NCBI GenBank assembly: GCA_023436205.1
Contig: JAEZKC010000097.1
Location: 62,001 to 126,000, forward strand
DNA length: 64,000 bases
Direction of reading: 5' to 3'
From: Fibrobacterota bacterium
GTDB taxonomy: Bacteria > Fibrobacterota > Chitinivibrionia > Chitinivibrionales > Chitinispirillaceae
Shown in pieces: positions 1-8,608 of the stretch (positions are counted from its first letter, which is position 1; every line of letters begins with the position of its first letter). Under the pieces are notes generated by a model, which saw only the letters and a program-made list of their open reading frames with translations, had not been told where the DNA came from and did no database searches. A program made the translations under genes and the position numbers.

Positions 1-399
1 CGAATCGCCTTCCTTGATTTTTACAACCTTTGCCAGCTGCACCGGGTCATTCCGGTAGGCAAAGGACATATAATCCAGAATGTATTTCAAAATACTCTGG
101 GCTTCCTCTCTCTTCTGGTTCCACAGGGCGGTAAGCTCAGGTTTGTCAAACTGGACATCGAAATATTTCGAACTCAATTCCCGAAGAGCGCCGCAAAGTA
201 CTGGAATCTGCTCCACTGTGTCCCATGGTATCTTTTCCCGCTCAAGCTCCGCTCGATCCTTGCACACCCGCACATACATCGCCTCCCCGGCGAAAATCAG
301 TCGGGCGGGATCCATGCTGTGCAGTTTGTGCCGCTTCACACTGATATCCAGGGTGGGGTAATTTGAGAAAATGTGGTTCAGAACATTATCATAACTCAT
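1..399 (-). CDS. hypothetical protein, C-terminus beyond window edge (partial)
   Basis: The frame is open for 133 codons from an ATG at 399 to the left edge, so the 3' end is missing. A GGAGGAG ribosome binding site sits four bases before the ATG, which makes the start convincing. The visible part begins MSYDNVLNHIFSNYP and is charged, probably helical and soluble, with no signal peptide or membrane segment. I do not recognise the family. It is divergent from the gene at 722 and shares the promoter region 400-721 with it. Confidence 0.7.
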   Translation of the reverse strand, partial: MSYDNVLNHIFSNYPTLDISVKRHKLHSMDPARLIFAGEAMYVRVCKDRAELEREKIPWDTVEQIPVLCGALRELSSKYFDVQFDKPELTALWNQKREEAQSILKYILDYMSFAYRNDPVQLAKVVKIKEGDS

Positions 400-721
400 A
401 ACTCCTCCATGATAGTGTGTGTATGTTGTATACTTTCCCTGCTGAGAATAGTATTTCTTTGTCAAATGCCGCAAAAAGCCATAAACGCCCGCAGCACTTT
501 ATTGCGATTGCATCATACATAATGTGACTAGGAATTTTTTGAAATATACTGCCGAGAGATCCGGGTGCATTATCGTGTAGGTAAAGTTAAAATAATTGCG
601 GCCAAACAAAAGCAAATATATTTTTTTTAAAAAATCTCTCCTGTATAAAAGTGACATTCCCGGCCGCAAGTATCTCCATTGTATTTGTTAATTGCTTCAC
701 GGGTAAAGCAAGGAGACAAAG
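400..721. promoter_or_regulatory. divergent intergenic/promoter region
   Basis: AT-rich spacer between two divergent genes. A TATAAA-like -10 lies near 644-650 and there is a T-run/A-run dyad near 620-636. No ORF or RNA gene is visible. Promoter assignment is inference. Confidence 0.4.
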
Positions 722-1435
722 ATGAGTAAGAATCCGCATAGTCTTAAGTACAATATTCCGGTGTCGGTGGTTATACAGCAGGCAAGCGACATGTACTTTG
801 TGGCCTTGACCGACAGGGAGATTCTTGAGGCTGCCGGGCTCTGTATGGAAAAAGCAATGTCACTTGAAACCCTTGCTCAAGAGTGCAGTCATGCCGAAGC
901 AGCCTGGAAAATGGTGAAGGAGGAAAGGTCGATAAAAAAGGCTGAGCTCAGGAGGTATTTTACTCAGCTGTTCGCTTTGCGAAACGAACTAGCTTTCCAT
1001 TTCAGGTGTATTTGCGAAAAAAACAGTTTGCCTGTTTCAGTTCCTGTCTACGGCAGTCGGTCCGGGGCGATACTTGTTCAGGACCTTTTCGATTTGGCGC
1101 TGCTTGGAAAAAAACTCATTCCCTGGCTTGATAAAAGCGGCTTTGACGTTTCCAGGCTCGAGGACGCGCACGATAGTGCCTGTGCTCTTGCCAGCCGCCT
1201 TGCCCACTGGGAAGTGTTCACTCCGGATGAATCTCCCGAACGAGCTGAAAGAGACAGGCTGTATTTTGAGATCAGGCAGGTTCTATGCGATGTTCGAGAA
1301 GTGGGAAGAAGAGTATTTCACAACCACCCCCGTGCTGCTGCTTACTCCGATTCCTATAAACGGGCATCCCGCAGGAAGTGTGGAGCTAGAAAACAGAGGC
1401 CTGAAAATTGCGGCCAGAGAACAGATAAAAAATGA
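722..1435 (+). CDS. hypothetical protein, 237 aa
   Basis: The ATG is preceded by a good AAGGAG site nine bases upstream. The product is charged, largely helical and soluble, with no signal peptide. The C-terminal tail after about residue 210 is rich in Lys, Arg and Cys. I do not recognise a family or catalytic motif. It faces away from the partial gene at 1-399 and is followed by about 0.8 kb without a convincing gene, which suggests a variable or decayed neighbourhood. Function unknown. Confidence 0.7.
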   Translation: MSKNPHSLKYNIPVSVVIQQASDMYFVALTDREILEAAGLCMEKAMSLETLAQECSHAEAAWKMVKEERSIKKAELRRYFTQLFALRNELAFHFRCICEKNSLPVSVPVYGSRSGAILVQDLFDLALLGKKLIPWLDKSGFDVSRLEDAHDSACALASRLAHWEVFTPDESPERAERDRLYFEIRQVLCDVREVGRRVFHNHPRAAAYSDSYKRASRRKCGARKQRPENCGQRTDKK

Positions 1436-1454
1436 TAGAGTGATGTTTTGCCCG

Positions 1455-1488
1455 CATTGAGTGCAGGTCTGTCAGTAGTTAAAATGTA
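1455..1488 (+). repeat. dispersed repeat, degenerate copy
   Basis: CATTGAGTGCAGGTC... resembles 11677-11709 (CATTGAGCGTAGGTC...): the same order of CATTGAG, AGGTC and AAATGTA with mostly transition differences. It belongs to the CTGAGC...GTCGAAGG type of intergenic repeat. Confidence 0.45.
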
Positions 1489-2013
1489 GTCCCCCTTTGA
1501 TCCCCTGCTGCTTCTCCGGTTTCTCTTCCACTGTTATCACTAGACTACCCCTGAATTCTCTTCGGATTTTCAGTTCAGCTGCTTTTACACCGGATAAAAG
1601 GTGGAGCGGAAAGGATAAAACCTGTTTCGGAGCGGAAAAAACTGGTTCCGGAGGGATAATTTGTGAAATCGTGCGGGGAATATTGGAAAACCAGTTGGAG
1701 AAAAAGCGGGGGAGAACGGATAATACTTTTTTGATTAGTGCTCACAGCTCCCTTTTTTGTAAACGATAACCCCGGGTGCTTTTCATGGTTTCCCCGGGAG
1801 ATAGTCTTGGTGCGGCTTTGAAGGTGAGCCTGAAGCCTTTCTGTTCCATAATGGATATTGCAGCTCAGGCGACTACTGGAGGTGAGGACAAGATCAGTAT
1901 CAGTAACATTGCTGAAAAGAACCGGGGGAAAAGATCATTATCGCTGGAGGGGGCGGTTTTGCGGAAAGCGGATCGCTTCGATCATAGATATAAAAGCTGG
2001 TGGTATTTCCACT

Positions 2014-2046
2014 CATCCTGAGCTCCGTCTTCGGGAGTTGAAGGGT
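2014..2046 (+). repeat. dispersed palindromic repeat
   Basis: CATCCTGAGCTCC followed by GGGAGTTGAAGGGTG can fold as an imperfect hairpin. It resembles the widespread intergenic CCTGAGC...CGAAGGG element and is related to the copies at 1455, 11677 and 11932. Confidence 0.5.
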
Positions 2047-2214
2047 GGGCTCTTGGGAACTTAGCAGCCAAGCACGAGTGTTTTAGGAGTATAAAGTAGG
2101 AAAAGAATTCACCTGTTAGAGATTAAACAGATGGAGGCTGGAGAGTTATCCATAAATAGAAGGCAGAAGTTGTATTTCAAAAGAGGGGAAGTGCACTACC
2201 AGATGGGGAAAACC

Positions 2215-2242
2215 AAAAAGGAAAACCTGTTCGGTTTTCCTT
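2215..2242 (-). terminator. intrinsic terminator of the MFS gene
   Basis: Perfect 10-bp stem AAGGAAAACC / GGTTTTCCTT with loop TGTTC. Read on the minus strand it is followed by a T-run (complement of 2215-2219). It lies just past the stop of the MFS gene at 2254. Confidence 0.8.
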
Positions 2243-2253
2243 ACTCCTAACAG

Positions 2254-3510
2254 TTATCCGGAAACCTTCTCTTTTGGTGCTATCGGCTCATTAGCTTCAC
2301 TGCGTGAGGAGCTCAGATCTTTGATCGCGGGGATAAAAAAGGAGAGTGCTCCTAGAACACAGATCATTACTCCGGAGATCAGGAATGCATTAGAGATACC
2401 GATTCCGTCAGCAATCTTACCGGTGTAGAGCAACCCGATAATCGCAGGAATCAGAGAGAGACTGCCCGATATGGAGAATACTCTTCCCAAAGCGGAAGGT
2501 TCGATGGTGGTCTGAAGCACCACGATGAAAACACCGGAATAGATGGACATGGAGACTCCGCCTAGAAGTGTCATGCCAAAAAATACCCAGTATCCGCCTG
2601 GAGGTAGTATTCCCGAGAATGTAAATGTCAACCCAAGCAGCACCACTGTGGAGTTGAGCAACACGATTTCATTAAGCTTCACAAGCTTCATCCCCAGAAT
2701 TGCTCCTCCGATAAGCATCCCCACACCCCAGGCAACCTCAATGTAACTGACATGAAAAGCTCCTCCCATGAAATGTTTCAGTGTCAGCAGCGGAAAGAGT
2801 GCAGAGATGGGCATAATGAAGAACATGGCACCGATACAGATCAGAAAGAGCCAGAGTATCCCTTTACGGCTGTATATTTCCTGCAGTCCCTCCAACATGT
2901 CTCGTAAAACATGCGGTGCAGGAGAACCCTCTTTGCGGGAGGGGTTTGGAATGCGTACCAGCACCAGAGAGATACTGGCTATTACGGCTCCAATCACATC
3001 CAGAAGCAGCACCCATGTCATGCTGAAGGAACTTATGAGCAGGGCCGCAAGCGGCGGGCTGGCAATGATGCTTCCGGACTGAATCGTCTGATTTACCCCT
3101 GATATCCTCATCAGCTCTGTTTCCGGGGCCAGTAAGGGTATGGAGGCCTGCATGGCTGGTACATGGAATGCGCTTGCGGCTGAACGGAGCATCAGCAGAA
3201 GATAGAACCAGGTAATGTCAAGGTCGCCTTTGGACAGGAGAACCGCTATCGCCCCTGTGCAGGCTGCTATGAACAGGTCTGCGCAGATCATTATGCTCCG
3301 CCTGTCCCAGCGATCGATAAGCACTCCCGCAAGCGGGCCGATGAAAAGCTGAGGGAGAAGCGAGCTGATGGTGGCGATTGCCAGCACTTCCGCTGACCTG
3401 GTCTGGGTACTAAGCCAGAAGACAACTGCATAGCCCACAGTCATGCTACTGAAAGTTGAGAAAATCTGGCCAGACCAGATGATTGTAAATATCTTTTTCC
3501 ATTCGGTCAT
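2254..3510 (-). CDS. MFS transporter, DHA3-type (macrolide efflux/EntS-like)
   Basis: A 418-residue inner-membrane secondary transporter with about 12 hydrophobic segments. The loop after TM2 (GVLIDRWDRRS) is the motif-A variant of the DHA3 family (MefA, EntS). Members export drugs or siderophores by proton antiport; the substrate cannot be read from sequence. The ATG at 3510 lacks a strong ribosome binding site. It stands alone, with an intrinsic terminator immediately downstream. It is only distantly related to the two 14-TM DHA2 pumps further along. Confidence 0.85.
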   Translation of the reverse strand: MTEWKKIFTIIWSGQIFSTFSSMTVGYAVVFWLSTQTRSAEVLAIATISSLLPQLFIGPLAGVLIDRWDRRSIMICADLFIAACTGAIAVLLSKGDLDITWFYLLLMLRSAASAFHVPAMQASIPLLAPETELMRISGVNQTIQSGSIIASPPLAALLISSFSMTWVLLLDVIGAVIASISLVLVRIPNPSRKEGSPAPHVLRDMLEGLQEIYSRKGILWLFLICIGAMFFIMPISALFPLLTLKHFMGGAFHVSYIEVAWGVGMLIGGAILGMKLVKLNEIVLLNSTVVLLGLTFTFSGILPPGGYWVFFGMTLLGGVSMSIYSGVFIVVLQTTIEPSALGRVFSISGSLSLIPAIIGLLYTGKIADGIGISNAFLISGVMICVLGALSFFIPAIKDLSSSRSEANEPIAPKEKVSG

Positions 3511-3877
3511 AATATGTCAATCCATTTTTGAGGTTAAGAAACAATAAGAACCCCGATCAGATGCCTATAACATAAGCGTCGGATGTAATCCTCGATTAGA
3601 GTTGCATTAGAATGGAATTCCTCAGTGAGCTGCCGAGGAGGAGCGTGGCAGATCCGCAGAGGAACTTACTTTTTATCGCGGTAATGCATGAGGTGTTTCG
3701 CCTTTCTTAATATCTTAACTAAAATATAATACGTGCAGTGAAAGGTGAAATTTTTTTGATAAGCCTTTGTTCCCGGAGCACCTTCTTAAAAGGGGCTGCT
3801 AATCTTATAGAACATTTCTAGAGGAGCTGTAGTTTGAAGATAAATGCAGGGTAGAACATAACGAGAAAAGTTGAGCA
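3511..3877. other. intergenic, no gene seen
   Basis: Spacer between two minus-strand genes. I see no ORF with a ribosome binding site and no clear terminator. It presumably holds the promoter of the MFS gene. Confidence 0.4.
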
Positions 3878-4114
3878 TTATTCCCCGATTATCCCATCCA
3901 GAGCTTTCTCCCTTCTGTCGTTACGTTCCTCATTCATCTCTTTCATCTTATTCCTGATAGCCTCCGGGAGCTCCTGGATAGTCTGAACCGTTTGACCGGT
4001 GCCGGAAGTGATTGTCTGCCTGATCTCTTCGGAAATGGTAGTAGATCTTTTAAGGTAAAGAGCAACAAGGATTATGGCGGCAATTACGATTACTATAAAA
4101 GCCATGCTTTTCAC
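3878..4114 (-). CDS. small single-pass membrane protein
   Basis: A 78-residue protein with an N-terminal hydrophobic helix (about residues 4-20, AFIVIVIAAIILVALYL) followed by a charged, coiled-coil-like cytoplasmic or periplasmic tail. I chose the GTG at 4114 because GGAG lies six bases upstream; an in-frame ATG at 4105 is the alternative. No family recognised. It stands alone between intergenic stretches. Confidence 0.65.
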   Translation of the reverse strand: MKSMAFIVIVIAAIILVALYLKRSTTISEEIRQTITSGTGQTVQTIQELPEAIRNKMKEMNEERNDRREKALDGIIGE

Positions 4115-4356
4115 TGAGGGCTCCTTTTTGCGAAGAGATCATTTCAAATGTCGTGAGTAGAATAAACCTGCTACTTAAATCTATATACTTGCCACAGCAA
4201 AATGCCAATCCACTCTCTTGAGGATCGATCTTATTGGGTAGACTAGTTTTTAGAGACTGACAAAATGGAGCTGATGAACGCGAACACAGTCCATCAGGTT
4301 GCGACTGGGGAAAACGTGTTCGACAAGCTCCGATCACTATTTTCGAGGGGCTTTCA

Positions 4357-4402
4357 GTGCGGGAGAGAAACCTGGTGAGCTATGAGGCGTCTTCGCCGTT
4401 AA
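4357..4402 (+). repeat. dispersed repeat with GGCGTCTTCGCCGTTA core, copy A
   Basis: Matches the reverse complement of 11751-11796 over about 44 bases. It shares GCGGGA, CTGGTGA and an identical 16-base core GGCGTCTTCGCCGTTA. The core contains a GGCG/CGCC mini-hairpin. It lies at the 3' end of the YidD-fusion gene. Confidence 0.6.
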
Positions 4403-4413
4403 CAGAAAGATTC

Positions 4414-5571
4414 TCAATCCTCTTCTGTCATTATAATTTTGTCAATTGCTTCATTTTTAATCTCCCGATTTCTCTTTGCGGCGCTTCTGTATGATCCCTT
4501 GATGTTGCCAAAATAGAAACCGGATGCAAGAAACGTGGCACATGCTCCTATAGCATAGTTCTTTTTGGAGATAGATTCTGCAGATGCCCAGATAAATAAT
4601 CCGTTCACCAGAAGGGATGCAAGTGCAGTCTGGTAGTTACCGGTATAGGCATAGCCTGTTCCCGGAACAATTGCAGATAGAGTGGCTGCCAGACCGGGCG
4701 ATTTCAGTTGACCTTTGAATGCTCTTTTATCCAGAGCCATCAACTTTTCTGCACCTTTTTTATATGGAGAGCCATCTCTTACTTTCTCTGCACAGGTTCG
4801 GGCGCTGTCCCATTGAAAAAGTCTTGCATGGGAAAGCATCTGCATGAAGAAAGCTTCATCCCGGAGCTGATCGGGGAGAGTTTCACTGTCAATTGATTTG
4901 AGAACTGACACAGACCGGCGGTATTGACCCTGGTTGTAATAACAACTGGCCAGTTGGAGATCCAAATATATCTGGCTGGCTGATGACAAGTGATACAGGC
5001 CGGAAGCTTTTTGGTAGAAGCGGACAAATGAGGAGTAGTCTTCCTTCAGAAGGTAAATGCGGCCGATATTCTGCAGAAGTTCAGCAATCAGGGTTGAATC
5101 GTTTGTCGTAAGGAGCTTTTCATAACATTTTGCAAGCGCAAGATCATATTCACTGAAGCTCAGGAGCAGATCTTCGAGGCTTTTTTCCTGTTTCGGGGAA
5201 TTCACCAGTTCAATCTTTTCTTTTGCTGCGCGGCAGGCGATTACCAGTGAGTCCTCAACAGGATCGTAAAGTCTGTTCAGTTGCGGGTGGTGGATGTACG
5301 ATGGATTATCATGGCCGCAGCGGACCAATCTATCGCAGGTATGCACGAAAGCCAGAGCGGGATTGTCCTTTGAAAATGTCAGCTTTGCATATTGAGAGCA
5401 GGAGGGATACATGGGGCAGGTATTCCCGCCCTTGATGGGGGAGATATAGTTCTGGTACAGATTTAAAAAAAGGTTGTCACCGGTTCCGTACTGTTCGTGT
5501 GATGTCGTATCCGCAGCGCTGCTCAGGAGAGCTGCGGATAAAAAAAGGAGAACTGATCTGTGCAGTTTCAT
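4414..5571 (-). CDS. secreted YidD-domain / TPR-like / C-terminal membrane fusion
   Basis: A 385-residue protein. After a signal peptide (residues 1-19) comes a YidD (membrane protein insertion efficiency factor, DUF37) domain with YQNYISPIKGG and the Cys pattern CPMYPSCSQYA ... CDRLVRCG. Residues about 110-285 are helical and TPR-like. The C-terminal part has hydrophobic segments with PGTGYAYTG, resembling DUF5683. Standard YidD is about 80 residues and cytoplasmic beside YidC, so a signal peptide and two added domains are odd. It lies 21 bases after panE, probably co-transcribed by chance of location. The envelope role is inferred only. Confidence 0.75.
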   Translation of the reverse strand: MKLHRSVLLFLSAALLSSAADTTSHEQYGTGDNLFLNLYQNYISPIKGGNTCPMYPSCSQYAKLTFSKDNPALAFVHTCDRLVRCGHDNPSYIHHPQLNRLYDPVEDSLVIACRAAKEKIELVNSPKQEKSLEDLLLSFSEYDLALAKCYEKLLTTNDSTLIAELLQNIGRIYLLKEDYSSFVRFYQKASGLYHLSSASQIYLDLQLASCYYNQGQYRRSVSVLKSIDSETLPDQLRDEAFFMQMLSHARLFQWDSARTCAEKVRDGSPYKKGAEKLMALDKRAFKGQLKSPGLAATLSAIVPGTGYAYTGNYQTALASLLVNGLFIWASAESISKKNYAIGACATFLASGFYFGNIKGSYRSAAKRNREIKNEAIDKIIMTEED

Positions 5572-5592
5572 TGTTACCTTTTTTGAATTCGT

Positions 5593-6501
5593 TTAGAGCG
5601 CATTGTAAATCGATTCGGTTGCAGTTGTTTTTACTCCCAGTGCTTTCCCCATCCGAATCACAGCTCCTCCGAACAGATCCCGCTCATCTTTTTTGCCTTT
5701 TTCATAATCCCGATGAAAAGAGGTCTTGGCCTCAAAGGGGAAACTCCGTGCTTTGGAAAACGAGCTTTCCACAATGGTTGTAGGCAGAGCGATGTTTTTC
5801 TTTTTTGCGATGGAGTAAATCTCCTCCATGATCTGTTTGACAAGTGTACTCTTCTCATCACTTCCGGCTATTTCGCCTAAGGTATTGCCGAACCGTGCAG
5901 TGACCAGCCCGAAAGACGCTATAAAGATGAACTTGCTCCATATTTCCGGATAAGGATCATCTGTCCAGATGTGCTTAATGGAGGCTTTCTTAAAGAGATC
6001 GAAAATGCGGGGATTCATAGTATCTTTTTGGGGGTCTTTACCGAAATGGATTGTGCAGGCCCCACCACGCTGAGTTACTTTACCCGGTTTTTCGATATGG
6101 GTTCCCACATAGACGCACGATGGCAATACCACTGCATTTGTTAGTATCGGGCGGATTCGCTCATAAATGTCCACTCCATTGAGTAACGGAAGTATAATCG
6201 TGTTGTCTTTTACTTTTGATTTCAACTGCTGCAGAACGTTCTCAAGGTCGTAGCTTTTCACACACAAAAGGCAGAAATCAATGTCTGGCAGTTCTGATAT
6301 AGTATCAGTAATCATGGATGGGTGGCAAACATATTCACCCTCATCGGTGTCGAGCAGCAAACCGTTTTTACGGATCTCCTGCATGTGCTGGCCCCTGGCC
6401 ACGAAACTGATGTGAAGGTCCTTTTCAGATTTTAATAACTGTGTCAATTTACCGCCGAAGTAGCCGCCCACTCCACCTATACCGATAACTGCTATGTTCA
6501 T
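5593..6501 (-). CDS. panE: 2-dehydropantoate 2-reductase
   Basis: Ketopantoate reductase reduces 2-dehydropantoate to pantoate with NADPH in pantothenate/CoA synthesis, in the cytoplasm. The N-terminus MNIAVIGIGGVGGYFGG is the Rossmann dinucleotide site. The C-terminal ApbA domain shows the usual W-x-K-F stretch (EIWSKFIF). The open frame extends upstream to 6675, but the ATG at 6501 starts exactly at the conserved N-terminus and has AAGG about ten bases before it, giving 302 residues, normal for the family. Paralogues acting on other 2-keto acids exist, so substrate is likely but not certain. Confidence 0.85.
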   Translation of the reverse strand: MNIAVIGIGGVGGYFGGKLTQLLKSEKDLHISFVARGQHMQEIRKNGLLLDTDEGEYVCHPSMITDTISELPDIDFCLLCVKSYDLENVLQQLKSKVKDNTIILPLLNGVDIYERIRPILTNAVVLPSCVYVGTHIEKPGKVTQRGGACTIHFGKDPQKDTMNPRIFDLFKKASIKHIWTDDPYPEIWSKFIFIASFGLVTARFGNTLGEIAGSDEKSTLVKQIMEEIYSIAKKKNIALPTTIVESSFSKARSFPFEAKTSFHRDYEKGKKDERDLFGGAVIRMGKALGVKTTATESIYNAL

Positions 6502-6562
6502 GATTCGTTGCCTTTTAAAAAAGGAAAAGGGGAGAACAGATGCACTGCTCTCCCGAGTAAAC

Positions 6563-6997
6563 TTAAAGTGTAACATATTCCTTGGGAGCGAAGTTCTTCT
6601 CCATGGTCCACCATACGGCCTTGCCGCCTTTGAGACGATACACTTTGAAGGTGTTGTAGAAGTCCTCCAGTGCACCGCTTTCTCTCCAGGGCTTGAGAAA
6701 CTTGCGGGTGGGATGCTCGCAGATCTCGTCTTTCAGGGCATTGTCTTCCACGATTTCCAGTTCACCGGCCACTCGCACTTGCACACCGGTTTTGAAATCA
6801 TTGAAGCAGAGCTCGACTTTCCGGTTTTTCTCGATCTGACGATGGACATCTTTAAATGTGCCGCTGTGAAAGAGGATGCCGTTTTCATCTGCTCTATAGA
6901 GAAACATGGCGCGGCACCGGGGCTGGTCGCCTTCAACGGTGGCAAGGTGAAATCCCGGGTTTGCATTCATTACTTCATAAAACTGTTCTCTGGTCAA
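6563..6997 (-). CDS. pyridoxamine 5'-phosphate oxidase-family flavoprotein
   Basis: A 144-residue split-barrel flavin-binding protein of the PPOX/general-stress family. It shows the N-terminal FHLATVEGDQPRCRAM strand pair and a later VELCFND strand, typical of FMN-binding members without the PdxH C-terminal motif. The start is a TTG at 6997: GGGAGG lies five bases upstream, whereas the first ATG is ten codons in. It precedes panE by about 60 bases on the same strand. Likely a redox or stress enzyme; the substrate is unknown. Confidence 0.8.
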   Translation of the reverse strand: MTREQFYEVMNANPGFHLATVEGDQPRCRAMFLYRADENGILFHSGTFKDVHRQIEKNRKVELCFNDFKTGVQVRVAGELEIVEDNALKDEICEHPTRKFLKPWRESGALEDFYNTFKVYRLKGGKAVWWTMEKNFAPKEYVTL

Positions 6998-7135
6998 GAT
7001 GACCTCCCTTGAGATTGTTGTTCGGGTTCAGGTTAATCAGTCAGCTGTTGGCATCACTGAAGGTGGTTCTGATCTACATGGAAAATAATCTTTGTGCAAA
7101 GAGATTTGGAGTGCTGAAGAAATTGCTTTCTTAAA

Positions 7136-7151
7136 TGGCATGTGCTTTGCC
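7136..7151 (+). promoter_or_regulatory. sigma54 (RpoN) promoter
   Basis: TGGCATG-TGCT-TTGCC has GG at -24 and GC at -12 with the exact 10-base spacing. Predicted transcription start is near 7162, 27 bases before the ATG of the exported protein. It has the same TGGCATG-N4-TTGC form as the sites at 32659 and 35481. Confidence 0.75.
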
Positions 7152-7188
7152 GAAAATTATCCGTATACACATTTTCCAAGGAGTACCT

Positions 7189-7905
7189 ATGCGATACAAA
7201 GTTTTTCTTCCCATTGTTATGGTTATGGCGATGGCGACCGCTCAGCAGCAGACCGAAGGGGACGGTTTCGGGGGGCCGATGGTGGGGGGAGTTTATTACA
7301 AACTGGAAGATCTGAATTCACGTTTGTCTAATTTAGGGTTCGGTACTTTTGATAATGTGCAGTACATTGTGGGAGCCAAGGGCTATGCACTCATCAAGCA
7401 GCGGGTACTCATTGGCGGCAGCGGGTTCGGCATTCTGGGGCAGACGGTAAACAACGATTCGGTCAGTGCGAAGCTCACCGGAGGTGCAGGCTTTTTCGAT
7501 GTGGGTTTTGCCCTATTCGCTTCAAACAACTATTCTCTGATTCCCGTAGTGGGGATAGGCGGCGCAGGGATCAGTCTTGACCTTGCCCCCAGGCAGAGAG
7601 CAGAGCCTCTGTTTGATTCCGTTCTGGTCAATCCCAGGCGTACCGCCAAGCTCAATGCTGCCGGTTTCGCTTTAAAACTGGGGCTGGTCAATCATTTTGC
7701 CTGGGAAGTGGTTTCCGAGCAGAAAAACAATGTTACCAGCACGTTTATTCTGGGAGGATCTATCGAGGCTTCGTTAATTTTCATGCCCAGCATGGAATGG
7801 GAGCTGGAGAACGGGATTGGAGTGTTCAACGCCCCAGATCCAAAAAATTATATGGTAATGGTAGGTGTAACGGTGCTTCTGGGTGGAAGAGAAACCAGAA
7901 TGTAA
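7189..7905 (+). CDS. exported protein of unknown family, sigma54-dependent
   Basis: A 238-residue protein with a signal peptide (MRYKVFLPIVMVMAMATA, cleavage before QQQ). The mature part is glycine-rich with alternating hydrophobic strands (YIVGAKGYALI, VLIGGSGFGI), suggesting an outer-membrane or periplasmic beta-rich fold. The start at 7189 has AAGGAG six bases before it; the open frame to 7135 overlaps the promoter and is ignored. It has its own sigma54 promoter and its own terminator, so it is a single-gene unit. No family recognised. Confidence 0.75.
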   Translation: MRYKVFLPIVMVMAMATAQQQTEGDGFGGPMVGGVYYKLEDLNSRLSNLGFGTFDNVQYIVGAKGYALIKQRVLIGGSGFGILGQTVNNDSVSAKLTGGAGFFDVGFALFASNNYSLIPVVGIGGAGISLDLAPRQRAEPLFDSVLVNPRRTAKLNAAGFALKLGLVNHFAWEVVSEQKNNVTSTFILGGSIEASLIFMPSMEWELENGIGVFNAPDPKNYMVMVGVTVLLGGRETRM

Positions 7906-7914
7906 ACTGTTTCA

Positions 7915-7949
7915 GGGGGTAGTGCCCGGAATCGCACTACCCCCGTTTT
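7915..7949 (+). terminator. intrinsic terminator
   Basis: Perfect 11-bp stem GGGGGTAGTGC / GCACTACCCCC with an 8-base loop, then GTTTTC. It ends the transcript of the exported protein at 7189-7905. Confidence 0.8.
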
Positions 7950-8008
7950 CGCTCTTCACTCCGATATTTAAGATTAGTTATTCGATATTCGATAGTTTTC
8001 AGTTTCTC

Positions 8009-8608
8009 TCATGTTTTCCGGGCTATGCATTTTTTTACATCAGCTTCCACTTCGCTTAGCCACTGCTTTCTTATCTCATGGGTACTGTCCGAAACTATTC
8101 TGAACGTTCTTCTAAAGTAGTTTTCGATGCCGCAGAAACCGAACACGCATTGTTTCCAGATACTTTCCAGTGGATCCCCGAAGTACTCGTTCTCCCTGAG
8201 TTCTTCTGTGTTGGAGGTGTTGAACACTATCCCCGTTTTGCCTGTAAGTTTGGCAACAGGAAGTCCGCCGCCTGTATCACCTGCCGGAAAATCGTAGGCA
8301 TGGGGAGGTCTTATCACCCGGTCAATATATCCTTTGAGAACCGCCGGGGGTTGTCCCCACCAGTTGGGGTGGATAAAAAAGAGGAGATCTGATAAAATCA
8401 GCTCCCGGCTGTACTGAATCACCAGCGGATCGTCTGAACTGTCACTGCCCAGTTCGGCCGCAGTAAGGACGGGGTTGAACTGTTCCTTATAGAGGTCATG
8501 GGCAAAGTATTGGATGCGCATTTCCTCCAAAGTGGAGCAGATTGTATTGAATATCGCATGATTAAAGCTTTTAGAGTAGGGGTGAGATAGAATGATGCTT
8601 GCTTTCAT
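8009..8608 (-). CDS. NAD(P)H dehydrogenase (quinone), flavodoxin-like fold
   Basis: A 199-residue cytoplasmic FMN/FAD oxidoreductase of the Flavodoxin_2 (KefF/NQO1-like) family. It begins MKASIILSHPYSKSFN and carries FFIHPNWWGQPPAVLKGYIDRV, the usual flavin-site/dimer motif. Members reduce quinones or, as KefF, regulate K+ efflux. The start at 8608 overlaps the stop of the upstream gene in an ATGA, indicating translational coupling; the longer open frame to 8830 lies wholly inside that gene and is rejected. Confidence 0.85.
   Translation of the reverse strand: MKASIILSHPYSKSFNHAIFNTICSTLEEMRIQYFAHDLYKEQFNPVLTAAELGSDSSDDPLVIQYSRELILSDLLFFIHPNWWGQPPAVLKGYIDRVIRPPHAYDFPAGDTGGGLPVAKLTGKTGIVFNTSNTEELRENEYFGDPLESIWKQCVFGFCGIENYFRRTFRIVSDSTHEIRKQWLSEVEADVKKCIARKT

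Larger units (their letters stand above)
1436..2213. other. gene-free stretch with degenerate repeats
   Basis: About 780 bases with only short, low-quality ORFs lacking ribosome binding sites. It holds two copies of a dispersed palindromic repeat (1455-1488 and 2014-2046) and a short near-repeat around 1600-1650 (GGAGCGGAAA seen twice). A frame near 1930-1975 reads like a glycine-rich nucleotide-binding start but stops quickly. It is probably a decayed region; nothing functional can be supported. Confidence 0.5.

Noticed and set aside
1074..2064. Several short plus-strand ORFs of 68-128 codons
   Set aside because: One is a shadow of the 722-1435 gene; the others lack ribosome binding sites and recognisable composition.
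4050..4337. 95-codon minus-strand ORF
   Set aside because: It overlaps the better-supported small membrane gene and runs through a low-quality spacer without a start site.
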